This document shows positions 17,111 through 25,677 of a stretch of DNA of 52,908 bases, in pieces (within the stretch, counting starts at the first letter, position 1; every line of letters begins with the position of its first letter). The notes under the pieces were generated by a model that made no database searches, was not told the DNA's origin, and worked only from the letters and a program-made list of their open reading frames with translations. The stretch comes from Streptomyces carpinensis (GTDB lineage: Bacteria > Actinomycetota > Actinomycetes > Streptomycetales > Streptomycetaceae). Both the position numbers and the translations under genes were made by a program. The stretch covers positions 1 through 52,908 of the forward strand of contig NZ_MUBM01000041.1 in the NCBI RefSeq assembly GCF_002154505.1. Reading direction: 5' to 3'.

Positions 17111-18540
17111 GGTTGCGTCCTGAGAAGTGGTGTACGGGCTCCCACCTGATCCGGGCGTTTGCCATGGCGTCGGAGTGAGTGTCCGGATACAAGAACGGCC
17201 ACCGGCTGATCTTCGAGTTGTCGAAGGCTCGAAGGAGATCAGCACGATGACCGCACCAGACAGTCTGCCCCTGCACGCCCTCGCGGAGGACAACCTCGCT
17301 GCGGCGAGTCCCGACCTGCTGCGCGCGATGATCAAGACGTTCGCCGACGCCCTCATGTCCGCCGAGGCCGACGCCCTCTGCAATGCCGAATACGGCCAGG
17401 TCAGCGAGGACAGAGTCAACCACCGCAACGGCTATCGCCCGCGCGAGTGGGACACGAGGGCCGGCACCATCGAACTGGCCATCCCCAAGCTGCGGCAGGG
17501 CAGTTACTTCCCGCACTGGCTGCTGGAGCGTCGGCGCCGGGCCGAGCAGGCCCTCATCTCAGTCGTGGCCACCGCCTACCTGCTGGGAGTGTCCACCCGC
17601 CGGGTCGAGAAGCTGGCCGAGTCCCTCGGGGTGACCCAGCTGTCGAAGTCGCAGGTCTCGGCCATGGCCCGGCACCTGGACGAACAGGTCACCGCGTTCC
17701 GCAACCGGCCTCTGGACGCCGGACCGTATGCGTTCGTCTGGGTGGACGCGCTGACCCAGAAGGTCCGCGAGGGCGGCCGCATCATCAACGTCCACGCCCT
17801 GATCGCCGTGGGTGTCAACGGCGACGGACACCGCGAGATCCTCGGCCTGGACATCGCCACCGCCGAGGACGGGGCCGGCTGGCTCGCCTTCCTGCGCTCG
17901 CTGATCGCCCGCGGCCTGTCCGGTGTCCAGCTGGTCGTCTCCGATGCCCACGTCGGCCTGGTTGACGCGATCGGTGCGGTCCTGCCCGGCGCCTCGTGGC
18001 AGAGGTGCCGCACCCACTACGCACGCAATCTCCTCTCCCAGGTCCCGAAGTCGGCTCAGCCCTGGGTAGCCACCTTGCTGCGGACCGTCTTCGAACAGCC
18101 TGACGCCGACGCCGTGAGAGCCCAGATGCGGCACGTTCTCCAGGCCCTGGAGGCCAAGTTCCCCAAAGCCGCCGGACACCTGGATGCCGCCCAGCACGAC
18201 CTTCTGGCCTTCACGGCGTTCCCGCGTGAGATCTGGCGGCAGATCTGGTCGAACAACCCGCAGGAACGGCTCAACAAGGAGATCCGCCGCCGCACCGACG
18301 TCGTCGGCATCTTCCCCGACCGCACCGCCCTGATCCGCCTGGTCGGCGCGGTCCTGGCCGAGCAGAACGACGAATGGACCGAGGCCCGCCGCTACATGGG
18401 ACTCGACCTGCTGGCCAAGGCCCGCCTCCACCCGATCGAGTCAGAAACCGACGAGACCGCCCTGCCCACCGAACTCACCGCATAGCCTCGAAACGAGATC
18501 ACCGAGTGGCCATCGATACACCACCTCGGCGGACGTGACC
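17111..18540 (+). mobile_element. IS256-family insertion sequence, complete
   Basis: The 1430-bp element has imperfect terminal inverted repeats, 17111-17134 and 18517-18540, that match at 18 of 24 positions. It is flanked by 8-bp direct repeats and carries one transposase gene. It interrupts tetR, and precise removal would restore that frame. The intact transposase and exact target duplication suggest a fairly recent insertion. Confidence 0.92.
17247..18485 (+). CDS. IS256-family transposase (mutator type)
   Basis: This 412-aa DDE transposase has VWVDALTQKVREGG (first Asp), VVSDAHVGLVDAI (second Asp), the family C/H signature WQRCRTHYARNLL, and NNPQERLNKEIRRRTDVVGIFP (Glu). The ATG at 17247 has GAAGGAG upstream. 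The length is normal for the family and no frame break is seen, so it is probably active. Confidence 0.93.
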   Translation: MTAPDSLPLHALAEDNLAAASPDLLRAMIKTFADALMSAEADALCNAEYGQVSEDRVNHRNGYRPREWDTRAGTIELAIPKLRQGSYFPHWLLERRRRAEQALISVVATAYLLGVSTRRVEKLAESLGVTQLSKSQVSAMARHLDEQVTAFRNRPLDAGPYAFVWVDALTQKVREGGRIINVHALIAVGVNGDGHREILGLDIATAEDGAGWLAFLRSLIARGLSGVQLVVSDAHVGLVDAIGAVLPGASWQRCRTHYARNLLSQVPKSAQPWVATLLRTVFEQPDADAVRAQMRHVLQALEAKFPKAAGHLDAAQHDLLAFTAFPREIWRQIWSNNPQERLNKEIRRRTDVVGIFPDRTALIRLVGAVLAEQNDEWTEARRYMGLDLLAKARLHPIESETDETALPTELTA

Positions 18541-18548
18541 TGGCGGCC
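18541..18548. repeat. Right target-site duplication of the IS256 element
   Basis: This second copy of TGGCGGCC directly abuts the right end of the element and continues into the 3' part of tetR. Confidence 0.9.
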
Positions 18549-18741
18549 GACCACGAGATGCTCGCTCACGCCATGCTGGTGTTCACGAACTTCGAGACCA
18601 TGGACCATCTGCGCGAGGACTGCCGGGCCACCACCGCGCGTCTGCAGGCCACCCGGGCGGACATGGTACGGCTGTTGACCGGAGGCGCCGAAGAGGACCG
18701 TCGTGACTCGGAGGCATGACTGACCGGCACAGCAACGGCCG

Positions 18742-19311
18742 TCACCACGGCAGGACGCGTACGGCCTTTCCCTCGCCCATGGCCTCGGCTTCCCCTGTGT
18801 CATGGGCGCTGTGGTGGACGACGACGTTCCCCAGATCAACGGACAGCTGCGCGACGAGGTCGGCCAGGCCGTGGTGCCAGTCCGCCGGCGCGGTCGCCGG
18901 AGGGACGACGATCAACTCCAGTAGATCCGCGGGGTGCGACGCGGTGCCGTCGACGACGGCGCCCTTCATCGCGAGGTGGTCCGGTGCCGGACGGAGGTGG
19001 GTCCGCGCCCGCTCGCGGACCATGTCGACGACGCTTTCGCGCAGGTCCGTCAGTCGGCGCAGGGCGTCCCAGGCGATGTGACCCGTGACCAGCAGTACGG
19101 GTTCCCCCTTGCGCCGGGGGGCGATGAGGCCGAGCAGGCCGAGGCGGAACAGCGCCGGCTCCAACTGCGTGGGCGTCACCGCGCTGTCCCTGGACAACTC
19201 GTCCAGCGTCAGCGGACCATCGGCATCGGCCGCGTGGTGAGCGACGAGGGCGGTGAGGAGGCGGCCCGAGGTCCCGGGGAACAGGGCGGACAGCGGAGTG
19301 CGGAAGTTCAT
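18742..19311 (-). CDS. Winged-helix protein with nucleotidyltransferase-like C-terminus
   Basis: The 189-aa protein opens with MNFRTPLSALFPGTSGRLLTALV and a winged-helix pattern (LTLDELSRDSAVTPTQLEPAL, LGLLGLIAPRRKGEPVLL). The C-terminal half (DLLELIVVPPATAPADW) resembles toxin-antitoxin-like or MNT-type nucleotidyltransferase-associated regulators, but I see no catalytic GS...D motif. The ATG at 19311 is chosen because similarity to the winged helix starts there. It converges on the broken tetR. Function unknown. Confidence 0.65.
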   Translation of the reverse strand: MNFRTPLSALFPGTSGRLLTALVAHHAADADGPLTLDELSRDSAVTPTQLEPALFRLGLLGLIAPRRKGEPVLLVTGHIAWDALRRLTDLRESVVDMVRERARTHLRPAPDHLAMKGAVVDGTASHPADLLELIVVPPATAPADWHHGLADLVAQLSVDLGNVVVHHSAHDTGEAEAMGEGKAVRVLPW

Positions 19312-19411
19312 TGTGAATACCAGGAGTTGGTTTCTCGTCAGCTTCGCAGACAGGTGACATCGACGACGAAGCCGACGAGAGTCTGATCTCCGCATACCGA
19401 GGTCCGCGGTG

Positions 19412-19888
19412 CTAAGCGCCGGAAAGCTGATCATCGATGAGTTCGGTGACGGATCTGTCGAACTCCCGGAGGACATCGAGGAGTCCAGCCCTGCCCCACA
19501 GGGCCAGACCGAGAGCGGCGACGCCCACGGCCGTCATGTGTACGGCACCCAGGAGGTCCTGGCCCGACAGCGCGCGCATCGCCGAGTCGTCGCCGCGGGC
19601 CCAGGCCCGGGTCGCCTCGGCCATGGCGAACTCGTAGTGGGGCGGGGCCGTGGTGGCGATCTCGTCGGAATGCCGGACCAGCTCGTCCAGCCGCCAGCGC
19701 CTGCCGGTCAGCTCCATGATGCTGATCGTGGAGCGCAGCAGACCACTCAGGACGGCGTACACCTCGATACGACCGCCTGCGTGCAGATCGGCCAGTGCCT
19801 CCTGGACCGCGTCGGCGTCGTGGTCCACGTAGGCCCGGACGACGTCCAGCGCGCAGTCGCTGGAGTTTTTGCGCGCTGCGTTGCTCAT
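19412..19888 (-). CDS. Hypothetical protein, all-helical
   Basis: I do not recognise this 158-aa protein. It is mostly helical (CALDVVRAYVDHDADAVQEAL, GRIEVYAVLSGLLRSTISIM) with an alanine-rich C-terminus (HMTAVGVAALGLALWGRAGL). It is followed 100 bp later on the same strand by the winged-helix gene, so the two may be linked. The ATG at 19888 is chosen over a much longer frame because upstream codons lack protein-like character. GC3 codon use is normal for the window. Confidence 0.55.
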   Translation of the reverse strand: MSNAARKNSSDCALDVVRAYVDHDADAVQEALADLHAGGRIEVYAVLSGLLRSTISIMELTGRRWRLDELVRHSDEIATTAPPHYEFAMAEATRAWARGDDSAMRALSGQDLLGAVHMTAVGVAALGLALWGRAGLLDVLREFDRSVTELIDDQLSGA

Positions 19889-20118
19889 GAGCTTCACCGT
19901 ACGGTCGCCCAGGTGTGCGCGGGAATCGGTCTCTTGGCGCAACGCGCCTCGTAAGAAAGCACTAGGACCGCGACTTCGCTGGCGAAATGCGGTCGGCCGG
20001 TCGAGAGCAAAGTTAAAGGAGGAGGAAAGTCTCCCTCCCATGGGCCGGGGCGGCGATCTCAGACTGCCCGCGTGACCAGCCGCCGCTTTCATGGCGCGCG
20101 GCTCTCCAGGTCCCTTCG
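19889..20118. other. Intergenic stretch, no gene seen
   Basis: The region upstream of the hypothetical gene has no credible frame. On the minus strand it contains GGGAGGGAGACTTTCCTCC near 20025-20044, a purine/pyrimidine-skewed dyad. This only loosely resembles the MmyB-type motif. Confidence 0.4.
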
Positions 20119-20442
20119 ATGACGATCCAGCCCCCAGGCCTGTGCTGCTGCACACAGCCGATCCGTCTGCGACGCGAAGGGTATGCATGTCGATCGAGCT
20201 TTCCCGAGTCTGCCGTTCCGCCCTCCGCCGGAGACGGCGAACCTTCCACGGCGCCGAGCCAGCGCACCTTCATCGCCACCACCACCGCGGTCGGTGGTGC
20301 CGTGATCGCGGGAGGTGTGATCGGAGGATCGCTGCTCGTCGATTCGGATGAGGCGGTCGCCGTCGAGGCGCCGCCCTCCAGCAGGGTCTCCCTGACGGGT
20401 GCGGTTCGCCCGCACGGGCCGGGAAGCCGGGGTGCGGTATAG
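20119..20442 (+). pseudogene. Truncated Tat-exported [2Fe-2S] subunit of a xanthine/aldehyde oxidoreductase
   Basis: The frame contains a Tat-like leader SQRTFIATTTAVGGAV, a hydrophobic IAGGVIGGSLL and then EAPPSSRVSLT. This is how the periplasmic iron-sulfur subunits (PaoA/YagT type) begin their ferredoxin domain. After RVSLT the family sequence stops abruptly at about 20396, and no cysteine motifs follow. The twin arginine has become Gln-Arg. The molybdenum and FAD subunits are absent. The true start is uncertain. Confidence 0.6.
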
Positions 20443-21170
20443 CATCCTCGCACTTCGCGATGCCGCGCCTGCCCACCACGTCGTTCAGCACGAGGGCGTC
20501 GGCAGCGGCGGGCGCGGCGCATGCCGTGTCGGGCAGCCCGCCGGGCGCGAGCGTCGCTTCGGCACCTGTGGCCACGGCGTTGAACCGGGGCCTGAAGCCG
20601 ACCGAGCCGACCACCAGGCGGCGTCTGCCTGCGAGCTGCCGCGCCTGGCGCAGTGTGGTCGGCTGGACGAGAGGTGCCTCGCGCACGCTGTCGCGGTCGC
20701 GGGCGTGGAATTCAGCGGCAGATCGTGTGCCCGGGTGCCGCCGCCGAGTGTCAACGCCCGTGCCGCACGGTCCCTCTGCCGCGGCGCGGACCAGCTGCTG
20801 AGTGGTGCCGTGAGCGGCTGCGTCGTAGACGTAACCCTCCGTCATGGACGGCGCCCGCTCCCGCAGGCCGTTCAGAGCCGCACCCAGGCTCTCCGAGTCC
20901 GCGAGGGCACCGTGATCCGCCTGAACGGTGTCTGCCAGCGGAGCCACCGCGAAGCCTGTCTGGCCGGCGAATTCGGTGTCGGCGGTCCAGCCACACGGCT
21001 CCTGGAGAGCGCGACGGAACTGAAGCCAGCCACAGCAACGTGACACCGGCCACCCTCGACGCCGGTGATGCGGGAGACCGTGCCAAGCCGACGGGCCGGT
21101 TACTGATCTGGGCGAACCAACGAGAGGCGGCCGGTCCTGCCAGAGGGGTTGCACACCGGCTGAGGATGGG
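20443..21170 (-). pseudogene. Unresolved gene relic
   Basis: The minus-strand frame shows strong G/C third positions and protein-like text (LGAALNGLRERAP, YVYDAAAHGTTQQLV, RRLVVGSVGFRPRFNA, ALVLNDVVGRRG). It has no plausible start, ends in junk at the truncated Tat gene, and matches no family I can name. A plus-strand frame is also open, so even the strand is uncertain. I list it as a decayed gene rather than a CDS. Confidence 0.35.
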
Positions 21171-21213
21171 GGCCGCCGACGATGCCCGAGAGAAGCAAAT
21201 ATATACTTTCCAT
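21171..21213 (+). promoter_or_regulatory. AT-rich promoter/operator of marR
   Basis: A rare AT-rich patch contains TATACT (about 21201-21206) just before the ATG at 21214, then CATATGCATG. The -10-like box sits about 8 bases before the start with no clear ribosome binding site. Leaderless transcription and MarR autoregulation are both plausible. Confidence 0.4.
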
Positions 21214-21690
21214 ATGCATGCAACTACCGGCGTCGGCGGTGGCCTGTCGGACGAGCAGCGCATCGAGAGCGCTGCCCACGGCCTGCTGCGCGACCTCGGC
21301 AGGCTCACCCGCGCACTGCTCCGCGCTGGTGAGTTCGGACTGACCCGCAGTGAGGTGTCCGTGCTCGACGCCCTGGCGGCCGCACCCCTGCGCGTGACTG
21401 AACTCGCCGCGCACGCCGGCATGGTCCAACCCCGTGTCACCGCCTTGCTGCAGAAGCTGGAGGACCGGGAACTGGTCACGCGCCGGCGCTGCACGACCGA
21501 CCGACGTGCGGTGGAGACCAGCCTCACCCCCGCCGGACGGCTGTTGCTCGACCAGGGACGGCAGCGCATGGCCACAGCCCTGCTGAGCGCACTGCACACC
21601 ACCCCCATCGACGACTGCGAGCGCGTCGTGTGCGCGGCCCAGAAGTCCGTCGCGACACTCGCCGAAGCCATGGAACCGGAGGCCACTTGA
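21214..21690 (+). CDS. MarR-family transcriptional regulator
   Basis: This 158-aa winged-helix repressor has the MarR pattern: LTRSEVSVLDALAAAPLRVT, ELAAHAGMVQPRVTALLQKL as recognition region and LVTRRRCTTDRRAVETSLT as wing. The ATG at 21214 lies right behind an AT-rich promoter-like patch. Its stop overlaps the start of the FUSC exporter (TTGA), so the pair is one operon. By analogy with MarR-controlled aromatic acid pumps it probably senses a phenolic acid. Confidence 0.9.
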   Translation: MHATTGVGGGLSDEQRIESAAHGLLRDLGRLTRALLRAGEFGLTRSEVSVLDALAAAPLRVTELAAHAGMVQPRVTALLQKLEDRELVTRRRCTTDRRAVETSLTPAGRLLLDQGRQRMATALLSALHTTPIDDCERVVCAAQKSVATLAEAMEPEAT

Positions 21691-24386
21691 CCAGCCCCAA
21701 ATCCGCCCGTCAGGAACTCGATCCCAGCACGGGCGCGAACACCGCCAAGGCCGTGCGTACCGACGTCGCCCCCCGACGGGTCGCCGGTCCGCACAGATGG
21801 TGGGACTGGGTGCTGGTCGCCGACCCCGGACTGGGACAGCTGCAGGCCGGCTGGCGGACGCTGGTCGCCATGGTCACCTCCCTCGCGGTCGGCTACAGCA
21901 TGGCCCAGGCGCTCGCCATCCCGACCATGATCAGCATGATGGTCGCCGGGATGATGGGGCTGATGAGCGCCTTCGCGGTGGCCGGCAACGACTGGATCCA
22001 GCTAGCCAGGCCCATCCTGTGGATGCCGTTCCCCTACACCGCGGTGCTCTGGTTCGCCGCGACCCTGCACGACGACCGCGCCTTGGAGATCGGCCTCGAC
22101 GCCGCCGCGCTCGCCCTCACCTTCCTGCTGGCCCGGTTCGGCCCGCTGGCTCTCCTGACCGGCATGATGCTGTTCAACGGCCTGATGGTCGGCATCATCG
22201 CGGGTATTCCCCTGGCGATGGTGGGCAAGGCGTTCGCAGTTGCCCTGGTATCGGCCGCCACGGTGCTGGTCACCCGGCTGCTGCTGTGCCACCCGATGCC
22301 GCGCGAGGATCTGCTCCGTACGCAGCGTGCCTTCGTCGTCGAGGCCCGGAGGCTGGTCGACATCACGGTTGACGCGCTGGATCCCGACGCCGACCCGAAC
22401 CGGGTTGAGCGACGGATGAACCGCTCACTGCGCCGCCTGAACATCGTTACGGTGACGATCGACGCACGCCTCGCCCAGCCCGAGGCCGCCACCGACCCCG
22501 CCGTGGCCGAACTGCTGCACCGCCACCTGTTCGACGCCGAGCTGGCCCTGCGCGGCATCGCCCAGGCGGTGCAGACCCTCGCCGCCCAGTCGCCGCCCGA
22601 ACCGCTGCGCCAGGCGCTGGCAGTGGGTCTGCTGCTGGCCCGCGACACCCCGCCGGTGCAGGCCAGTGGACTGCGGCCTGCGGTCGAGATGATCCGCGAG
22701 CAGGCCGACGTGATCCTGCGGGATCCTCAAGCCGACCCACAGACCGCCGAGTCCGCCGCCCTCGCCCGCCGGGTCGCCGAACTGCTCGACTCCCTGGCGG
22801 ACTCACTGATCAGCTGGCTGACGCTGGGCGAGCAGACACCCAGCACCCCCACCGCGGTGCCCTTCCAGTCCGCAATCGCGCTGGAGAACAACCGGATTCC
22901 CGGCTCGTCCGAGCCGATGCGGCGCGCACTCACCGCTCGGACGCGAAGCGGCTGGCAGCGCGCCGTCCCCTTCGTGCGCGCCCCGCTGCACGCGGGAGTG
23001 GCCGCCGCGATCGTCTGCCCGATCTCCGACGCCATCGACCCCCAGCGCTTCTACTGGGGCCTGGTCGGCGTGATGATCACCCTGTTCGGCACCAACACCA
23101 CCCACGAGCGGCTGCGCAAGTTCGGCCACCGCATGCTCGGCACCGGCGCCGGCGCGGTGATCGGCGTGCTCCTGCTCCATGTGACGGGCCACCACGTTTA
23201 CTGGACGCTCACCGTCATCGTCCTTGGCCTCTCCTTCGGCGCCTGGGGCATGCAGCGGGCCTACGCCCTGTGGGTCGTCGGACTGGTCGCCGCGCTGGTC
23301 CAGCTCTACGGGCTGACCACACCGGACAGCAACATGAACCACCTGCTCGGCGAACGCCTGCTTGAGAACGGCGTCGGCATCCTGATCGCGACGGCGTGCG
23401 CCGCGCTGATCTTCCCGTTGTCCACCCGGGCGGTGGTCCGCGAAGCCGAGCACGGGTATGTCCAGGCGATCCAGAAACTCCTCATCCAGGTCTCGGCGCG
23501 CTGGGAGGAGCCGGAGAGCCCGGTACGGCTGCGGGGCGCGGCACGAGCCGTCGACGTCGCGCTGTTCCAGGTCGCGGAGGTGTCCCGGCCCGTGGTGCGC
23601 ATGCCATTCGGCGTGCGCGGGCGCGGCCCGCACCACCGTATGGCCCTGCTGAACACGGCCGCCGCACACGCCAGGGCGCTTGCGGCTGCCGCGGACGTCG
23701 ACATCGACCTCGCACCGGACCTGTCAGAGCGGGCCCGGTTCATCACACGCACCTTCACCGATTCCCTGCGTGCGCTCGACCACCACCTCGTCAACGGCAC
23801 CGCCCAGGGAGTCTGGCGCCGCGTCAGTCCGCTCGTCTGGGAGCTCCTGGCGGAGCTGCGGCCCGCCGCGCCCGGTCCCCGCGCGCGCCGGCTGCAGACC
23901 GCTCTGCACGAACTGGACGCCCTCGACGAGGCACTCTCCGCCTTCGCCGAACAGTGCGGCCTGCCCTTGGCGTCCGACGCCGGCTGGGAGCGCAGTCAGC
24001 CCGGTGCCAGGCAGTGGCATACGCACGCTTCGGCAACGGGCCGAGGCTGGCCACGCTCCCCGCAGCCCGCTGCCGCCCCTGCCGCCCACGTCGCGACCTC
24101 CACCACCACTCACGGTGCGGCCCGGACGGACCCCGCAGCCGCGGTGCCCGTAACCGGCTCAGTCTGCTGCGAGGCGCACCCCGGCGGGTGCCGCGCCCAG
24201 ATCACCGTCGTCAACGCGCGTGGACAGCGGGTCGCCCACACGTACACCGACGCGGGCCGCTACCGGCTCAGCCTGCCGCCGGGTCACCACACCGTCGTCG
24301 TATCGGCGCCCGAGCACTCCCCGCGCGCCGAACCTGTCACAGTAGGGGCGCCGCAGCGGCACATCCGGCTTGACATCTGCCTTTAG
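21687..24386 (+). CDS. FUSC-family aromatic acid exporter with C-terminal regulatory-like domain
   Basis: The 899-aa protein has two blocks of hydrophobic helices (about 50-200 and 430-590), each followed by a long soluble helical part, as in FUSC/AaeB-type exporters. The last 75 residues differ: VTGSVCCEAHPGGC, VVNARGQRVAHTYTDAGRYR and LSLPPGHHTVVVSAPEHSP match the carboxypeptidase-regulatory-like beta-sandwich, joined by a Pro/Ala/Thr linker (about 795-825). The start is TTG at 21687, overlapping the marR stop with GGAGG upstream. It likely exports aromatic acids handled by the neighbouring pathways. Confidence 0.85.
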   Translation: MTSPKSARQELDPSTGANTAKAVRTDVAPRRVAGPHRWWDWVLVADPGLGQLQAGWRTLVAMVTSLAVGYSMAQALAIPTMISMMVAGMMGLMSAFAVAGNDWIQLARPILWMPFPYTAVLWFAATLHDDRALEIGLDAAALALTFLLARFGPLALLTGMMLFNGLMVGIIAGIPLAMVGKAFAVALVSAATVLVTRLLLCHPMPREDLLRTQRAFVVEARRLVDITVDALDPDADPNRVERRMNRSLRRLNIVTVTIDARLAQPEAATDPAVAELLHRHLFDAELALRGIAQAVQTLAAQSPPEPLRQALAVGLLLARDTPPVQASGLRPAVEMIREQADVILRDPQADPQTAESAALARRVAELLDSLADSLISWLTLGEQTPSTPTAVPFQSAIALENNRIPGSSEPMRRALTARTRSGWQRAVPFVRAPLHAGVAAAIVCPISDAIDPQRFYWGLVGVMITLFGTNTTHERLRKFGHRMLGTGAGAVIGVLLLHVTGHHVYWTLTVIVLGLSFGAWGMQRAYALWVVGLVAALVQLYGLTTPDSNMNHLLGERLLENGVGILIATACAALIFPLSTRAVVREAEHGYVQAIQKLLIQVSARWEEPESPVRLRGAARAVDVALFQVAEVSRPVVRMPFGVRGRGPHHRMALLNTAAAHARALAAAADVDIDLAPDLSERARFITRTFTDSLRALDHHLVNGTAQGVWRRVSPLVWELLAELRPAAPGPRARRLQTALHELDALDEALSAFAEQCGLPLASDAGWERSQPGARQWHTHASATGRGWPRSPQPAAAPAAHVATSTTTHGAARTDPAAAVPVTGSVCCEAHPGGCRAQITVVNARGQRVAHTYTDAGRYRLSLPPGHHTVVVSAPEHSPRAEPVTVGAPQRHIRLDICL

Positions 24387-24699
24387 CCTCAATGCTGTGC
24401 CTTTGTTGGTGATCTTGGGGGGCTGACGGGTGGGCCGTGGAGTGCTTCGCTGAGGGTGTGCGCGGTGTCCTCGGTGTCTGGGGTGCGGTGAGGTGTCGAT
24501 ACGGCCGAGGAATTTTCAGCGGATTCCGGTGAGGACGGTGCCCCGACCCTTGCATGAGATTCAGACGCGAAACCGGCTCGACCAGCAGACCGAGCAATGG
24601 CAGCGCCGTTACGCGATCCGCGCCAGCACGTCGAACAACTCGCCGGCCAGAGCGCGGCGACCCTGCGCGACCGCGTGGGCTTCTGCCTCGCGCTGACCA
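24387..24699 (+). pseudogene. Intergenic gap with transposase scrap
   Basis: Most of this gap has no credible gene. At about 24550-24640 one plus frame reads ETGSTS in one phase and HEIQTRNRLDQQTEQWQRRY in another; the latter, followed by AIRAS, resembles the C-terminal part of IS1182/DDE-type transposases (…WQRRYAIRAG…). Nothing else of the element is visible, so this is at most a small relic. Confidence 0.4.
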
Positions 24700-25593
24700 T
24701 CACCTGAGGTCCGTGCCAGCCCGGAACGCACCCGGCGTCACGCCTGTCCGCAGGCGGAAGAATTTGGTGAAGTCGCTGGGGTCGACGAAGCCGAGGCGGT
24801 CCGCGACCTCCTTCGCCGTCAGGCCGCTGTGCTGCAGCAGCCGCTTGGCCTCCAACAGCACCCGGTCGTCGACGTACTGCTTGGCCGTGCGTCCCGTCGC
24901 GGCGGAGGCGGCCCGGGTCAGCGTGCGCGGGTTGTAGCCGAGTGCCGCCGCGTAGTCCTCCACGCGGCGGGTCACCGCATGGTCCCGCTCCACGGCCGCG
25001 TGGAAGCGGCGGAACACCTCCGACGAGGCGGTGGGCCGGGGAGCGGGACCTCGGGCCTGCGCGAGCCTCATCACCAGCACCGACAGCAAGGCGCGCAGCA
25101 CCTCGGCGTGTGTCTGCAGCGGCAGCAAGGCCGTCTGGCTGCACTCGTAGCTGAGATGGTCGAGTGCGCGGCGCACGCCCTCCGCGTCCGGGCCCTGGGG
25201 CGTGAGCGGCCGCTGCTCGTAGGGTGGGTCCATGTGCGCCGCCGCCACGGTTGCGGGCGGCAGGAACCCCGCCTCGAACAGTACGATCACCCCGTCCGCC
25301 GCCCTCAGATCCGGGCCGAACCGCTGTACCTGCCCCGGCCGGATCCACAGCCACGACCCCGGCCGCAATGCGTACTCGACGAAGTCCACCGCCATCAGCA
25401 GCGTCCGGTCGCGGGCGCCGATCAGCTGGTGGAAGGAAGGGCGCAGCGGTGCGTACGGGTCGTTGCCGTGGCGGCGCGCCCGCTCGTACAGGGCGGCGAG
25501 CTCCATCAGCTCGACCCCGGCCGGTGCGCCGACGGTCGGGGTGTAAGCCAGGTCCCTGACGTCCTGAGGTCGATCCTGTCTGTTTTTCCCCAT
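24700..25593 (-). CDS. AraC-family regulator
   Basis: The 297-aa protein has an N-terminal cupin-like sensing domain (about 30-160: YAPLRPSFHQLIG, LRPGSWLWIRPGQVQRFG) and a C-terminal double HTH (about 205-295: VEDYAAALGYNPRTLTRAAS, AKEVADRLGFVDPSDFTKFF, RLRTGVTPGAFR). It is divergent from the ubiX/ubiD genes with only 84 bp between them. It is the obvious candidate activator of the decarboxylase operon, probably responding to its hydroxybenzoate substrate. The ATG at 25593 was chosen; an earlier start is possible. Confidence 0.9.
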   Translation of the reverse strand: MGKNRQDRPQDVRDLAYTPTVGAPAGVELMELAALYERARRHGNDPYAPLRPSFHQLIGARDRTLLMAVDFVEYALRPGSWLWIRPGQVQRFGPDLRAADGVIVLFEAGFLPPATVAAAHMDPPYEQRPLTPQGPDAEGVRRALDHLSYECSQTALLPLQTHAEVLRALLSVLVMRLAQARGPAPRPTASSEVFRRFHAAVERDHAVTRRVEDYAAALGYNPRTLTRAASAATGRTAKQYVDDRVLLEAKRLLQHSGLTAKEVADRLGFVDPSDFTKFFRLRTGVTPGAFRAGTDLR

Positions 25594-25677
25594 CGCAAGT
25601 CCCGAGCGTACCGCCGCTGCGGCCACACCGCCTCTTAGTGTGGAAACACAGGTCAGCAACGTGTGAGGAGTGGTCCT
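25594..25677. promoter_or_regulatory. AraC / decarboxylase divergent promoter
   Basis: This 84-bp gap must hold both promoters. It contains the small dyad GTGTGGAAACAC (25638-25649). GAGGAG lies seven bases before the ubiX GTG. No further boxes are convincing. Confidence 0.4.

Larger units (their letters stand above)
16682..18719 (+). pseudogene. TetR-family regulator, 5'-truncated and split by IS256
   Basis: The 5' part (16682-17110) reads ERADAARNRARLLEAAARLV then VTMHEVARAAGVGKGTLFRG, a TetR helix-turn-helix. The 3' part (18549-18719) reads ADHEMLAHAMLVFTNFETMD to a TGA. Deleting 17111-18540 and one copy of TGGCGGCC restores one continuous frame through LLREAGVAADHEML. No start codon precedes the first conserved residues, where IS110-related sequence adjoins. 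It probably once repressed the neighbouring MFS exporter, also broken. Confidence 0.88.

Noticed and set aside
20025..20044. GGGAGGGAGACTTTCCTCC on the minus strand as a fourth MmyB-type site
   Set aside because: Only loosely similar to the CCAGGGA element and about 140 bases from the nearest start; not counted.
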